DNA of 64,000 nt, taken from Neptunomonas antarctica. Its GTDB lineage: Bacteria; Pseudomonadota; Gammaproteobacteria; Pseudomonadales; Balneatricaceae. Positions 54,029 through 63,685 of the stretch are shown here, piece by piece. The position numbers and the translations under genes were made by a program. The stretch's first letter is position 1. The number at the start of each line of letters is the position of its first letter. The stretch covers positions 1 to 64,000 of the forward strand of contig NZ_LJSI01000044.1 of NCBI RefSeq assembly GCF_001305295.1, given 5' to 3'. The notes under the pieces were generated by a model. The model was not told the origin of the DNA. It worked only from the letters and a program-made list of their open reading frames with translations, and did no database searches.

Positions 54029-55294
54029 ATGATGGCAAATACAGTCGAGGCCGAAGGCCAGTTAACCCCGGAAGAGCAGAAGCGCTTAACCGCCGATATG
54101 CATCGATCCCTGCGTCGTAAAAAAATCGGCGCGCTGTTTTTGGTTGCTCCGCTGCTTATCTTCATTATGGTAACTTTTGTCGCCCCCATAGCATCCATGC
54201 TGTACCGTTCGATTGATAACCCGCAAGTACTCGAGTACATGCCGAACACCTCCGCAGCCCTCGCTGACTGGGATGGTAATGAACTTCCGGATGAGGCGAC
54301 CTTTGCCGCACTAGTGACAGACCTTGCTGAGGGCCGCAAAAACTACACTATTGGTAAAGTAGCCACCCGCCTTAATTATGAAAAAAGTCAAATGCGCAGC
54401 CTGATAATGGGTACCGCGCGCAAGGCAGGCAAACTAAAGCCACCCTATAAAGATCAGGTTATAAAGATTAAAGCAGGCTGGAGTGATATCGATAACTGGA
54501 AAGTTATAAAACGAGAATCAAAAAGCCTCACAGCCTCTTATTACATCGCTGCCTTTGATATGGAAACAACACCTGACGGTGAAATCAAAATGCTGCCCGA
54601 AAAAGAGCGAGTCTATCTCGCCATGCTCTGGCGTACCATCTGGATGTCGGTGTTGATAACCCTATTAACATTGATTTTAGGCTACCCCGTTTCCTATCTG
54701 CTGGCGTCACTGCCTATGGGCATAGCAAACACCCTTATGATATTAGTATTGCTACCCTTCTGGACCTCTTTGCTGGTTCGAACCTCGTCATGGATAGCGT
54801 TGCTACAAGGACAAGGCGTAATCAATGACGTACTGGTGTGGTTTGGGCTAGTAAATGATGAAAGCCGCCTGAGCATGATCTACAACGCCACGGGTACCGT
54901 CATCACCATGACACATATTCTGTTGCCATTTATGATTCTGCCCCTGTATTCAGTGATGAAGACTGTACCGCCGAGTTATATGCGTGCAGCCCGTTCATTA
55001 GGCGCGACCCCTTTCACCGCGTTTTATCGCGTTTATCTGCCTCAATCAGTACCTGGGGTTTCTGCGGGCGCGATTCTGGTCTTTATACTGGCCATAGGGT
55101 ATTACATCACTCCTGCGCTGGTCGGTGGTCAGTCAGGTCAATTTATCGGCAACATGATTGCCTATCATATGCAAAAATCTCTTAACTGGGGACTTGCTGC
55201 GGCACTTGGCGTAATTCTATTGGTGTTTGTGATGGGTCTATATGCACTTTATAGCCGTTTTGTAGGCAATAACAATCAGATGAGTTTGAGGTAA
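54029..55294 (+). CDS. potB: Polyamine ABC transporter permease (PotB-like)
   Basis: About 421 residues; I choose the ATG at 54029 over an in-frame GTG at 54020 because of spacing to AAAGGG. An N-terminal amphipathic region and TM1 (about 33-53) are followed by an unusually long periplasmic insert (about 55-195) before the six-helix BPD permease core. The core carries the EAA motif RAARSLGATPFTAFYRVYLP. PotB is usually near 290 residues. The extra length is the 130-residue insert, seen in some relatives. Confidence 0.88.
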   Translation: MMANTVEAEGQLTPEEQKRLTADMHRSLRRKKIGALFLVAPLLIFIMVTFVAPIASMLYRSIDNPQVLEYMPNTSAALADWDGNELPDEATFAALVTDLAEGRKNYTIGKVATRLNYEKSQMRSLIMGTARKAGKLKPPYKDQVIKIKAGWSDIDNWKVIKRESKSLTASYYIAAFDMETTPDGEIKMLPEKERVYLAMLWRTIWMSVLITLLTLILGYPVSYLLASLPMGIANTLMILVLLPFWTSLLVRTSSWIALLQGQGVINDVLVWFGLVNDESRLSMIYNATGTVITMTHILLPFMILPLYSVMKTVPPSYMRAARSLGATPFTAFYRVYLPQSVPGVSAGAILVFILAIGYYITPALVGGQSGQFIGNMIAYHMQKSLNWGLAAALGVILLVFVMGLYALYSRFVGNNNQMSLR

Positions 55295-55298
55295 AACC

Positions 55299-56150
55299 AT
55301 GGCAATTCCATCCTATGCGGGGCCCCTGGAAACATTCTGGTACTACGCTTTTCGTGCATTTTGCGCATTAGTATTTTTTTTCCTGATTTCGCCACTGCTT
55401 ATTATTATTCCACTGTCGTTCAATGTTGAACCCTATTTCAGCTTTACGCACGGGATGCTGACACTTGATCCCGAAGCCTACTCTTTACGTTGGTACGAGG
55501 AGTTCATTAACAGCGAGCGCTGGATGAGTGCGATGCAAAACACCTTTATCGTCGCGGTTTGTTCAACCATTCTGTCTATGACTCTGGGCACTCTGGCGGC
55601 ACTCGGACTGAGTCGCTCCGAACTGCCCTATAAAGGTTTAATCATGGGGTTATTAATTTCTCCAATGATTGTGCCACTTATAATATCGGCAGCAGGCATG
55701 TTCTTTTTCTATTCCTCGATTGGGGTTTCACAGAGTTATCTAGGCCTGATTTTGGCACATACAGCACTGGGAACTCCTTTTGTTGTTATCACTGTTACAG
55801 CAACCTTGAGCGGCTTTGATCACAACTTAGTCAGGGCGGCGACCAGTTTAGGGGCAACACCGACCTATGCCTTCTTTAAAATCACCGTCCCGCTGATTAT
55901 GACCGGTGTCATTTCCGGAGGGTTGTTCGCATTGATGACCTCCGTAGACGAAGTAGTAGTCGCGCTGTTCATTGCAGGTGCAGAACAGAGAACAGTGCCG
56001 ATGCAGATGTGGGCAGGTATTCGTGAGCAGATTAGCCCAACGATTCTGGCGGTGGCTACATTGCTGGTGCTCATGTCTATATTGCTATTAACCACGGTGG
56101 AATACCTACGCCGCAGATCTGAATCCCTCCGCGGAATCAGTGCTCACTAA
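55299..56150 (+). CDS. potC: Polyamine ABC transporter permease (PotC-like)
   Basis: 283 residues, six membrane segments. The EAA loop (RAATSLGATPTYAFFKITVP) contacts the ATPase. GAGG lies 9 nt before the ATG and the gene starts 4 bp after the potB stop. It pairs with PotB to form the channel. A hairpin 14-36 bp after the stop closes the operon. Confidence 0.92.
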   Translation: MAIPSYAGPLETFWYYAFRAFCALVFFFLISPLLIIIPLSFNVEPYFSFTHGMLTLDPEAYSLRWYEEFINSERWMSAMQNTFIVAVCSTILSMTLGTLAALGLSRSELPYKGLIMGLLISPMIVPLIISAAGMFFFYSSIGVSQSYLGLILAHTALGTPFVVITVTATLSGFDHNLVRAATSLGATPTYAFFKITVPLIMTGVISGGLFALMTSVDEVVVALFIAGAEQRTVPMQMWAGIREQISPTILAVATLLVLMSILLLTTVEYLRRRSESLRGISAH

Positions 56151-56164
56151 CATAAGGATCAAGC

Positions 56165-56186
56165 GCCGGGAGCCTTCGTTCCCGGC
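56165..56186 (+). terminator. Hairpin after potC
   Basis: GCCGGGA and TCCCGGC arms with loop GCCTTCGT, no T-run; probable 3' end of the pot operon. Confidence 0.55.
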
Positions 56187-56362
56187 ATGCTTATGCGAAT
56201 ATGATAGGGGGGGCAATTCGCCCGGCAGGAATGAAAAGAATCAAATCAGATAATTAACAGCCGCTATACAACAGTATCAAACAATGCTGAAGATAACGGC
56301 TGCCCTTTTAGTCTAAAGTATTGAGCTAGCGGCGTGTAAACTAACTATTTGTTAAGTAATAG

Positions 56363-57268
56363 TTAGCCTTTACCGCGTGTAGTCGTACTCTGCGGTTTAG
56401 CACTTTTTTCGATATGCTCAATGATCATACTCGCAACATCTTTACCCGTTGCCGCCTCAATACCTTCCAGACCCGGTGACGAATTAACTTCCATCACCAG
56501 AGGGCCACGGCTAGAACGAAGCAGATCAACACCCGCAACGCCCAAACCCATTGCTTTAGCCGCGGTAACCGCCGTTCTGCGCTCTTCTGGTGTTATCCTG
56601 ACCAACGACGCATTACCACCGCGATGCAGATTAGAACGGAACTCACCTTCCGCGCCCTGTCTTTTCATGGCGGCAATGACCTTATCACCGATAACGAAAC
56701 AGCGAATATCCGCCCCGCCCGCTTCTTTGATAAACTCCTGTACCATGATGTTGGCTTTCAGCCCCATAAACGCTTCGATAACGCTTTCGGCGGCTTTACG
56801 TGTTTCAGCAAGCACGACACCAATACCCTGAGTACCTTCCAGTAATTTGATAACCACTGGCGCACCACCGACCATTTCCAGCAGATCTTTTATATCATCT
56901 GGCTTGCTGGCAAAACCCGTCACAGGCATACCAATATTTTTTCTGGAAAGCAGCTGCATTGAACGCAATTTATCACGCGATCGGGTAATGGCAACCGACT
57001 CGTTAACCGGATAAACACCCATCATTTCAAACTGACGCAAAACTGCACAACCGTAGAAAGTAACCGAGGCACCGATACGCGGAATAATTGCATCGAAGCC
57101 GACTAAATCTTCACCCTTAAAGTGAATCGAGGGCTGTTCTGAATTTATATTCATATAACAGCGTAATGCGTCGATTACCTGAGTTTCATGGCCTCGTGCT
57201 TCACAGGCTTCTATAAGACGACGAGTCGAATAGAGCTTTGAGTTTCTGGATAAGATACCAATTTTCAT
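56363..57268 (-). CDS. rimK: Alpha-L-glutamate ligase RimK
   Basis: 301 residues, the standard length. ATP-grasp fold: [40 protein letters not shown] (ATP-binding loop), [20 protein letters not shown] and [20 protein letters not shown] (metal-binding Glu/Asn). It adds glutamates to ribosomal protein S6, or makes poly-alpha-glutamate. The start overlaps the stop of the upstream protease-like gene by 4 nt. Confidence 0.95.
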   Translation of the reverse strand: MKIGILSRNSKLYSTRRLIEACEARGHETQVIDALRCYMNINSEQPSIHFKGEDLVGFDAIIPRIGASVTFYGCAVLRQFEMMGVYPVNESVAITRSRDKLRSMQLLSRKNIGMPVTGFASKPDDIKDLLEMVGGAPVVIKLLEGTQGIGVVLAETRKAAESVIEAFMGLKANIMVQEFIKEAGGADIRCFVIGDKVIAAMKRQGAEGEFRSNLHRGGNASLVRITPEERRTAVTAAKAMGLGVAGVDLLRSSRGPLVMEVNSSPGLEGIEAATGKDVASMIIEHIEKSAKPQSTTTRGKG

Positions 57269-57759
57269 TTCTGTTCTCCCGGCAACCCAAACTGATATGA
57301 CAAGGTTGGGTTAATAACCATTTTATCTGACATGGCCGTACGGCCGACAAGCATTCTGAATTTCATATTATCTCTATTAGTGAGCGTTATCTCAGCAGGC
57401 CAGCTCTGCTCACCAAAATTGACTATTGTGCGAACCACATAACGTAATTCACAGTGGCCACCTGAATCTGTTACTTTGCGATAATCCAACACTTTTGCCT
57501 CACACCGCACAACGGTGTCAGTATCATGCTGATTAGGATGCATTGAGAACTTCACCCATGAGTCATTTCCTTTTGTAAATCTCTCCACCTCAAAAGCATG
57601 CAGGCAAGACGTTCGTGCACCGGTATCCATTTTGGCTTTAATAGCATCAATACCCAATCCCGGTAAAGAAACCCACTCTCGCCAGCCGGCCACTAACAGT
57701 TTTTTCTGAGGCTGAAGTTTATCTTTCAATGCTGTGTCCCCAACAAGGCCATTATCCAA
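57265..57759 (-). CDS. RimK-linked retropepsin-like Zn-protease family protein (DUF785)
   Basis: 164 residues from a TTG at 57759; a second TTG at 57726, preceded by GGGG, is an alternative and leaves the domain intact. Conserved motif [15 protein letters not shown] contains the DTG of a retropepsin-like fold; later [10 protein letters not shown]. Family annotated as ATP-dependent zinc protease, often adjacent to rimK, where it may cleave added glutamate tails. The 4-nt ATGA overlap with rimK ties the two functionally. Confidence 0.87.
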   Translation of the reverse strand: MDNGLVGDTALKDKLQPQKKLLVAGWREWVSLPGLGIDAIKAKMDTGARTSCLHAFEVERFTKGNDSWVKFSMHPNQHDTDTVVRCEAKVLDYRKVTDSGGHCELRYVVRTIVNFGEQSWPAEITLTNRDNMKFRMLVGRTAMSDKMVINPTLSYQFGLPGEQK

Positions 57760-57968
57760 AAAACATAAAATTAAGTTTTACTACAAAAAAGTAAGGCGGG
57801 ATGTAGATTTTCGGCGATTATAATCCCGTTACTCCACATTAAGATAGCGGTTTTAGTTAATAAAAATAATAATTTTAAAGCACGTTTTGAGCAACCTTTT
57901 TTTACTCTTAATAAGCTCAAATCAGAAGACTTTCATAGGCGTGATTATCCAGGCCTTACTCAAATCAA

Positions 57969-58694
57969 TTATCGATACTCAGCATAAATTTTTCCGATAG
58001 TTCCGTCTTGATACATTGCTTGCAAAGACTCGTTGAGCGCATCAATCAAGGCTGACGACGTATCTGGATGAAAGGCCAGGCCCATCGTGGTTTCCTTAAA
58101 TGTGAGGGATGTGACCACTCCCTCCACGCCCTGCTCTTTGGCAATATAAGCGCCTAAAAGATGCCCTGTTGCCCACAGATCAATTCGTTTGCGTGCCAGC
58201 TTTAATGCGTTCAAATCATCACGGCTTACTAAATCAAGCTTAAAACCCTGTTTCTCAAGATACAACGCAATAGCATCCCCACGATACCCACCGATGCGGT
58301 ACTGTTTTGCATCTTCAAGAGAATTTAACTGGATATTCCGTGCCTTCATCGACAATAAAACCCAGTTATTAAGTGTCAGAGGGCTAACCCACTTAAACAA
58401 AGCTTCACGATCGGGAGTCCGCGTTGTAGAAAAAACACCCGTTCCCGGTACCTCTAAGGCTGCGACATAGGCACGGTTCCAAGGCAGCAGTGTTATTTCA
58501 TAATCAAGACCGTTACGGGCAAACAGTTCCCGAACGATGTCTGTTGATATACCCGATACCTCTCCCGTACTCGCCATCATATTAAAGGGAGGATAAGACT
58601 CTGTTGTCAGCTGAATGGTTTCAGACCACGTCGTTTGGCTGAATAAAATTGACAAGGATAAAAATGCATACCTAATAACGTTCAGCCTCTTCAT
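57969..58694 (-). CDS. Family-3 periplasmic solute-binding protein
   Basis: 241 residues. The signal peptide is cleaved near TTWSETIQ. SBP family 3 fold: ESYPPFNMMASTGEVSGIST, DIVRELFARNGLDYEITLLP, YRIGGYRGDAIALYLEKQG, and the C-terminal DGTIGKIYAEYR. This is of the amino-acid-binding type. It has no ABC partner here; instead its start overlaps the stop of a HAMP protein gene by 4 nt (ATGA), so the pair likely senses rather than transports. Confidence 0.85.
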   Translation of the reverse strand: MKRLNVIRYAFLSLSILFSQTTWSETIQLTTESYPPFNMMASTGEVSGISTDIVRELFARNGLDYEITLLPWNRAYVAALEVPGTGVFSTTRTPDREALFKWVSPLTLNNWVLLSMKARNIQLNSLEDAKQYRIGGYRGDAIALYLEKQGFKLDLVSRDDLNALKLARKRIDLWATGHLLGAYIAKEQGVEGVVTSLTFKETTMGLAFHPDTSSALIDALNESLQAMYQDGTIGKIYAEYR

Positions 58695-59422
58695 GACTGA
58701 GCATCCTTTACCTTATTGTTCTGTCGGATCTTCTTAAAGGTAACAATCAGACTTTTCTGCATACGGGTCATAGAGTCTGCCAACATACCGATCTCATCGT
58801 CACTATTCACGTCAATCACCGTGTTTAGCTTGCCCTGACTGATCTCACTCGCCTGCTCGGCCAATCTGCGAATAGGTGTAATCAGAAACTTACCCAACAA
58901 CAACATCAGAATAGTGAAAATCGCAGCATTCAATAATAAAACACGTATAACTTCTTTAATGATCAGTGACTGAATCTCTTTATGCATAAAGCGGTCACTG
59001 ACAAATACTTTAACTTGGCCAATAACCTGGTCACTCGTTTTGACATCGGAGACCGATGTTGCGAAAGCTCCTTTAATATTGCCTGTTGAAACCGAAACGT
59101 CCCATTTTTGGTCCCGTTCTTTAGCACTCATGACCGTTGTGCCATTTTCGTCATAAACCGTAATACCAAGCAAATGATTTTCCAGCATCTCAGCTTCTAT
59201 TGCGCTGCCCACCCCTTCGCTGTCCAGATCCCAAAGAGGGGTAACCAAATGCTGCGCCAAGCGCTCTGCCGTAACCTCTGCTAAATTTCTCAGCTGATTT
59301 TTTTCATTCTCGATGACTTTAAACGTATCAAAAATACCGACAGCTACCAAGATTGCCGTCGTGCACAAAAGAGTGATCAAAATAACTTTATTACGGATAG
59401 ACCCCGTATATTGCTTACTCAT
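58691..59422 (-). CDS. Membrane HAMP protein without output domain
   Basis: 243 residues from the ATG at 59422 with AAAAGGC upstream (earlier in-frame ATGs lack one). TM1 about 12-32, a periplasmic domain about 33-160 (dCache-like or short sensor), TM2 about 162-184, HAMP about 185-238 with the usual PIRRLAEQASEISQGKLNTV and DEIGMLADSMTRMQKSL. The protein then ends, without kinase, cyclase or methyl-accepting region. It looks like a truncated sensor kept as a stand-alone unit. Paired with the family-3 binding protein by ATGA overlap. A partner kinase or cyclase in trans is inferred. Confidence 0.8.
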   Translation of the reverse strand: MSKQYTGSIRNKVILITLLCTTAILVAVGIFDTFKVIENEKNQLRNLAEVTAERLAQHLVTPLWDLDSEGVGSAIEAEMLENHLLGITVYDENGTTVMSAKERDQKWDVSVSTGNIKGAFATSVSDVKTSDQVIGQVKVFVSDRFMHKEIQSLIIKEVIRVLLLNAAIFTILMLLLGKFLITPIRRLAEQASEISQGKLNTVIDVNSDDEIGMLADSMTRMQKSLIVTFKKIRQNNKVKDAQS

Positions 59423-59561
59423 TGTTTTGCCTTTTGGTTTTTGATTATTCATATTGGGCAATAATACTTTCGTATCATTAATTTGACAATGCCAGTTCTG
59501 TTATCAGGACATTCAATTCGCGACCTGCATCAAGACAATCTGCATTGCGGATATCCAGAAA

Positions 59562-59834
59562 TCATAAACCGCCGACGAGGGCGAGCTTCTTGGCGCGGGA
59601 TAATTGCTTAATCGCACATTCACGCCGGCCGGCCAAAGAACGGCTCGCAACATCTTCACACCACACCATACTAACCGGGCGTCGGGTTCGCGTGTATTTC
59701 GCACCTAGGGAAGGACTATTGTTATGCTCTTTCAAACGTCTTTCACAATCAGTCGTAATACCTGTATACAAGGTACCATCTGCACAAAGCAGGATATATA
59801 TATGCCATAAAGGAGACTTTTTTAATACAGGCAA
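59562..59834 (-). CDS. GIY-YIG domain protein (UPF0213 type)
   Basis: 90 residues from a TTG start; GGAGGAG sits well placed upstream and no ATG is available. A single GIY-YIG nuclease domain: HIYILLCADGTLYTGITTD, CERRLKEHN, the catalytic Arg in KYTRTRRPV and Glu in RRECAIKQL. These small proteins resemble the UvrC N-terminal domain; their cellular role is unclear. Monocistronic. Confidence 0.9.
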   Translation of the reverse strand: MPVLKKSPLWHIYILLCADGTLYTGITTDCERRLKEHNNSPSLGAKYTRTRRPVSMVWCEDVASRSLAGRRECAIKQLSRAKKLALVGGL

Positions 59835-59961
59835 GAACTCTGAACTCCTCCAAAAATTTTCAATATGAGAAATATAAAAATTAGATTAGATTAAAAAAAC
59901 AATGCACGCTCAATAATCACCCCTTAGAATACGGCTTTCTTATTCTTGTGGAGTCGTGCTG

Positions 59962-61206
59962 ATGCACACTTTTCTGATCATTCTTACAATCATTGCTTTT
60001 TTAATGATTGTACTTGAAGACGTGATACATCTGAACAAAGCGAAAACTACTCTTTTTCTGGGTACGCTGTCATGGTTGGTTCTGTTCCTTTTCCCTGCAG
60101 ATGATGTAACTCCTAAGCAAATCCAGGGTATGTTAAACGAGAATCTACTCGAAATTGCCAGTTTATGGTTATTTTTAATGGCTGCGATGACCTTTGTTGC
60201 GTTTCTTAACCATAAGGGCCTGATTGAAACCCTGATCTATCAGTTCCTGCCTTCAAGAGTTGGCGAAAAAACACTCCTGTTTATGGTCGCCATTTTTTCA
60301 TTTTTATTTTCGTCACTATCAGACAATATTACAGCGACATTGGTATCTGTAGCCTTGGTACTTTCGCTACGATTACCCCCTAATAAAACCTTAAAATTCG
60401 CTGTAATGGTAGTATTCGCCGTCAACTCCGGTGGCGTCTCGCTGATCACGGGTGACGTAACAACGCTGATGATATTTCTTGCAGACAAAGTCGCTATACA
60501 AAACTTACTGTGGCTTGCTCTCCCCTCTTTTATCAGTGTTATGTTTCTTGCGGGCTTACTTTCTTTTGGGCTCAAAGGAGAGCTGATCATCGACGGCGGT
60601 GAGCGAAGATATGACCGCGTAGGAATGAGCATAGCGATACTTTTTCTGTGTACGATTTTAGGGACTATCGTCCTCAACATAGTAGCCGGCATTCCACCGG
60701 TACTCACCTTCCTATTTGGTTTGTCGATCATGTTTCTGATAGGACGTTTTTTCCATACCGATGATGATCGTGAAAATATGCTCGATTATATCCGTGTTAT
60801 TGAGTTTGATACGCTCTTATTCTTCCTCGGTATTTTGCTACTCGTCGGCATGCTGAAAGAGATAGGGGTGCTTGATAATCTGGTAGAAATTTACGATATT
60901 CTCCCGCCATTACAGGCAAATTATGCGATGGGCTTACTCTCATCACTGGTGGATAACGTACCTCTTACTGCCGCATTATTAAAAGCTAATCTGGATATGC
61001 CTCCCGCCAGTTGGTTATCGCTGACCTACGGTGTGGGTGTAGGCGGATCATTACTGATTATAGGTTCGGCAGCCGGTATCGTCGCGATGAGCAAAATCAA
61101 AGAAGTTACTTTTTTGAGTTACATGAAATACTCGTTCTTTCTGTTACTCGCTTATACCATGGGTTTTGCTGGAAGCTATGGTATGGGGATGGTTCTGTTC
61201 AGCTAA
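59962..61206 (+). CDS. nhaD: Na+/H+ antiporter NhaD-like
   Basis: 414 residues from the ATG at 59962, 9 nt after GGAG; an in-frame GTG at 59956 is too close to it. About 12 membrane segments. NhaD/ArsB-superfamily signatures are present: FLFSSLSDNITATLVSVALV, NSGGVSLITGDVTTLMIFLA, LSSLVDNVPLTAALLKAN. It exchanges Na+ (or Li+) for protons, consistent with a marine or halotolerant host. Confidence 0.93.
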   Translation: MHTFLIILTIIAFLMIVLEDVIHLNKAKTTLFLGTLSWLVLFLFPADDVTPKQIQGMLNENLLEIASLWLFLMAAMTFVAFLNHKGLIETLIYQFLPSRVGEKTLLFMVAIFSFLFSSLSDNITATLVSVALVLSLRLPPNKTLKFAVMVVFAVNSGGVSLITGDVTTLMIFLADKVAIQNLLWLALPSFISVMFLAGLLSFGLKGELIIDGGERRYDRVGMSIAILFLCTILGTIVLNIVAGIPPVLTFLFGLSIMFLIGRFFHTDDDRENMLDYIRVIEFDTLLFFLGILLLVGMLKEIGVLDNLVEIYDILPPLQANYAMGLLSSLVDNVPLTAALLKANLDMPPASWLSLTYGVGVGGSLLIIGSAAGIVAMSKIKEVTFLSYMKYSFFLLLAYTMGFAGSYGMGMVLFS

Positions 61207-61458
61207 GATACGTCAGCTAAAAAGCTCACCTCTGGAATATAAAGCCAGCGTCAGACTTACTATATGTGGCGATCCGCCACATATAGGTTTTATCCACTGA
61301 TGAGCATGTTGAGCCCCCTCATAAGAATCGATAGTTATTTCCTCTCCTCCCACCAAAATATCATTACATACCCTATACTTTCTGTATTACTCTACATTTG
61401 ATCTATAAAATTCAGACACATAGCCAACAGTCAGCCCCAAAATCGGATATACGTGTAA

Positions 61459-63633
61459 ATGAGTTTATCGTCAAAGCAGCAGCATGATCAGCAAACCATA
61501 GCCGAACTACGCAGTGAGATAGAACGACTCCGTGACTTTGCCAAATTCTCGTCTGACTGGTGTTGGGAGCAGGATAGTGAGCTGAAATTTATCGCTTTTT
61601 CCGGCGCAGGGATCGGAAAATTACACATTGATCAAGCTCACATAGTGGGTGTATGTCGTTGGGATATGCCCATCGGGCCGGCGTCTCTCAGTGATATGAA
61701 AAGACATAAAACGTGCTGCGAGCAACATGAAAACTTCTACGATTTCGAATACGACATGTTCGATAACCAAGGAGTCCTTCATCGTATTGCGATATCTGGT
61801 TCACCTATTTTCGACAACAATAGAAATTTTTGCGGGTATCGGGGTGTTGGCTCCAACATTACTGAATTACATCTGGCACGAAAAGCATTTAAAGAAACCC
61901 AACAACAGCTTTCACAAATTGTGGTGGGTAGTCCCATCCCAAGCTTTGTTATTAACGCCAAACATGTGATCACTCACTGGAATAAAGCCTGCGAGGTTCT
62001 GACAGGCATTCCTGCCACCGAAATTATCGGAACAAAAAATACCTGGTCAGGTTTTTATGATACCCCCCGACCTGTGATGGCCAATCTGGTTATGCAGGGA
62101 GGCTTTGGCGATGACTTTGAAAAGCATTATGGGAAAAAATTCAAACCATCCACGTTGATCCCCGGAGCCTTTGAAGCCCAGGATTACTTCCCCCATATGC
62201 AGGGCGGAAAGTGGCTATTCTTTACGGCAGCCCCCCTGCTGGATGAGCAAGGGCGAACGATTGGAGCGATAGAAACACTGCAAGATATTACCAGCCAGAA
62301 GGTTCAGGAAGAAAAAATCCTGCATCAGGCACATTTTGATAGCTTAACCGGACTCCCTAATAGATTTCTGGCACTGGACCGACTTAAGCTGCTGATAAAA
62401 GAAGCCAAACGGGAACAACAAAAATTGGCGGTGCTGTTCATCGACCTGGATGATTTCAAAAAGATTAATGACACCTTAGGTCACGCATTTGGTGATGAAT
62501 TACTGATTCAGGCTGCCAACCGACTTCAAAAAATGATTCGCAGCAGTGATACGATTGGCCGATTAGGGGGAGATGAATTTATTGTCCTCATTAAAAATCT
62601 GGATGATGCTTATGATGTACGACCTGTTGCTGAAAAATTACTGGAAAGCTTTCGCGATATTTTCAAGGTCAAAAAACGTGAGCTGCTTATTACGACCAGC
62701 ATAGGTATTGCTATTTATCCTGAAGACGGACTAACACCCAACAAGCTTTTGCGTAACGCTGATTCTGCAATGTACCACTCAAAAAATCAGGGGCGTAATG
62801 CCTATCATTTTTTTACAGAAGGGATGAATGCAGGCGTAAAGCGACGCTTAATGCTTGAAGAAAAGATGCATGGGGCCATCAGTCGTGATGAGTTCTCCCT
62901 GCACTACCAACCCGTTATAGAAGTAAACACGGGGAACATCATTGGTGCGGAAGCCCTGCTGCGCTGGAAAAACCCTTCTTTAGGCCAAGTGTCTCCTGAG
63001 GAGTTTATTCCAATTGCCGAACAAACCGGTTTAATTGTACCCATCGGCTATTACGTGCTCAACGAGGCTTTAAAGGCAACATCAACGTGGATTGTTAAAT
63101 ATCGAGGTCCGTTCAATATTGCAGTCAACTTATCCCCACTACAATTTAAAGACCCTAAACTTATCAACACAGTGAAGCGATTACTGGATCAATACAATCT
63201 GTCTGGAAACAGCCTTAGTCTTGAAATCACTGAAGGGGTATTACTCGGCAGCAAGCACTATATCCGCCAGGCTTTTGCAGACATCCAGAGTATGGGTATC
63301 AAAATATCAATGGATGACTTCGGCAAAGGATATTCATCACTCAACTATCTGCGCCAGCATACATTCAATACACTCAAAATAGACCGCAGCTTTATGCAGG
63401 ATTTTGAGCGTGATAAAACGGCGCCAGCCTTGATAAATGCCACCATTGCCATGGCGCATGCGCTGGATGTAGAGGTCATCGCCGAAGGGGTTGAGACGCA
63501 AGCCCAAATTGATTACCTGACAGAAAATTCCTGTGATTACGCACAAGGCTATCTGTTTAGCAAACCACTGCCCCATGCAGAATTTGAACAGTTACTTTGC
63601 TTAGATGAGTTCTCCGACGTCCTGACTTCCTGA
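61459..63633 (+). CDS. Cytoplasmic PAS-GGDEF-EAL protein
   Basis: 724 residues without signal or TM. A short N-terminal coiled coil, two PAS domains (about 30-145 and 150-285), GGDEF (about 295-450; RLGGDEFIVLI intact, with an RxxD-like I-site not obvious), then EAL (about 470-710; GAEALLRWKNP, AVNLSPLQF, MDDFGKGYSSL, TLKIDRSFM). c-di-GMP turnover controlled by a soluble signal; which activity dominates cannot be told. The last codons enter an 8-bp tandem repeat that would shift the C-terminus if it slipped. Confidence 0.93.
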   Translation: MSLSSKQQHDQQTIAELRSEIERLRDFAKFSSDWCWEQDSELKFIAFSGAGIGKLHIDQAHIVGVCRWDMPIGPASLSDMKRHKTCCEQHENFYDFEYDMFDNQGVLHRIAISGSPIFDNNRNFCGYRGVGSNITELHLARKAFKETQQQLSQIVVGSPIPSFVINAKHVITHWNKACEVLTGIPATEIIGTKNTWSGFYDTPRPVMANLVMQGGFGDDFEKHYGKKFKPSTLIPGAFEAQDYFPHMQGGKWLFFTAAPLLDEQGRTIGAIETLQDITSQKVQEEKILHQAHFDSLTGLPNRFLALDRLKLLIKEAKREQQKLAVLFIDLDDFKKINDTLGHAFGDELLIQAANRLQKMIRSSDTIGRLGGDEFIVLIKNLDDAYDVRPVAEKLLESFRDIFKVKKRELLITTSIGIAIYPEDGLTPNKLLRNADSAMYHSKNQGRNAYHFFTEGMNAGVKRRLMLEEKMHGAISRDEFSLHYQPVIEVNTGNIIGAEALLRWKNPSLGQVSPEEFIPIAEQTGLIVPIGYYVLNEALKATSTWIVKYRGPFNIAVNLSPLQFKDPKLINTVKRLLDQYNLSGNSLSLEITEGVLLGSKHYIRQAFADIQSMGIKISMDDFGKGYSSLNYLRQHTFNTLKIDRSFMQDFERDKTAPALINATIAMAHALDVEVIAEGVETQAQIDYLTENSCDYAQGYLFSKPLPHAEFEQLLCLDEFSDVLTS

Positions 63634-63649
63634 CTTCCTGACTTCCTGA
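63621..63649. repeat. 8-bp tandem repeat at the gene end
   Basis: CCTGACTT repeated 3.6 times; the stop codon TGA of the GGDEF-EAL gene lies in the second copy. A change in copy number would alter only the last residues. Confidence 0.9.
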
Positions 63650-63685
63650 ATAGTTAAATCAGAGTGACTGCTTACATTGTCAATT

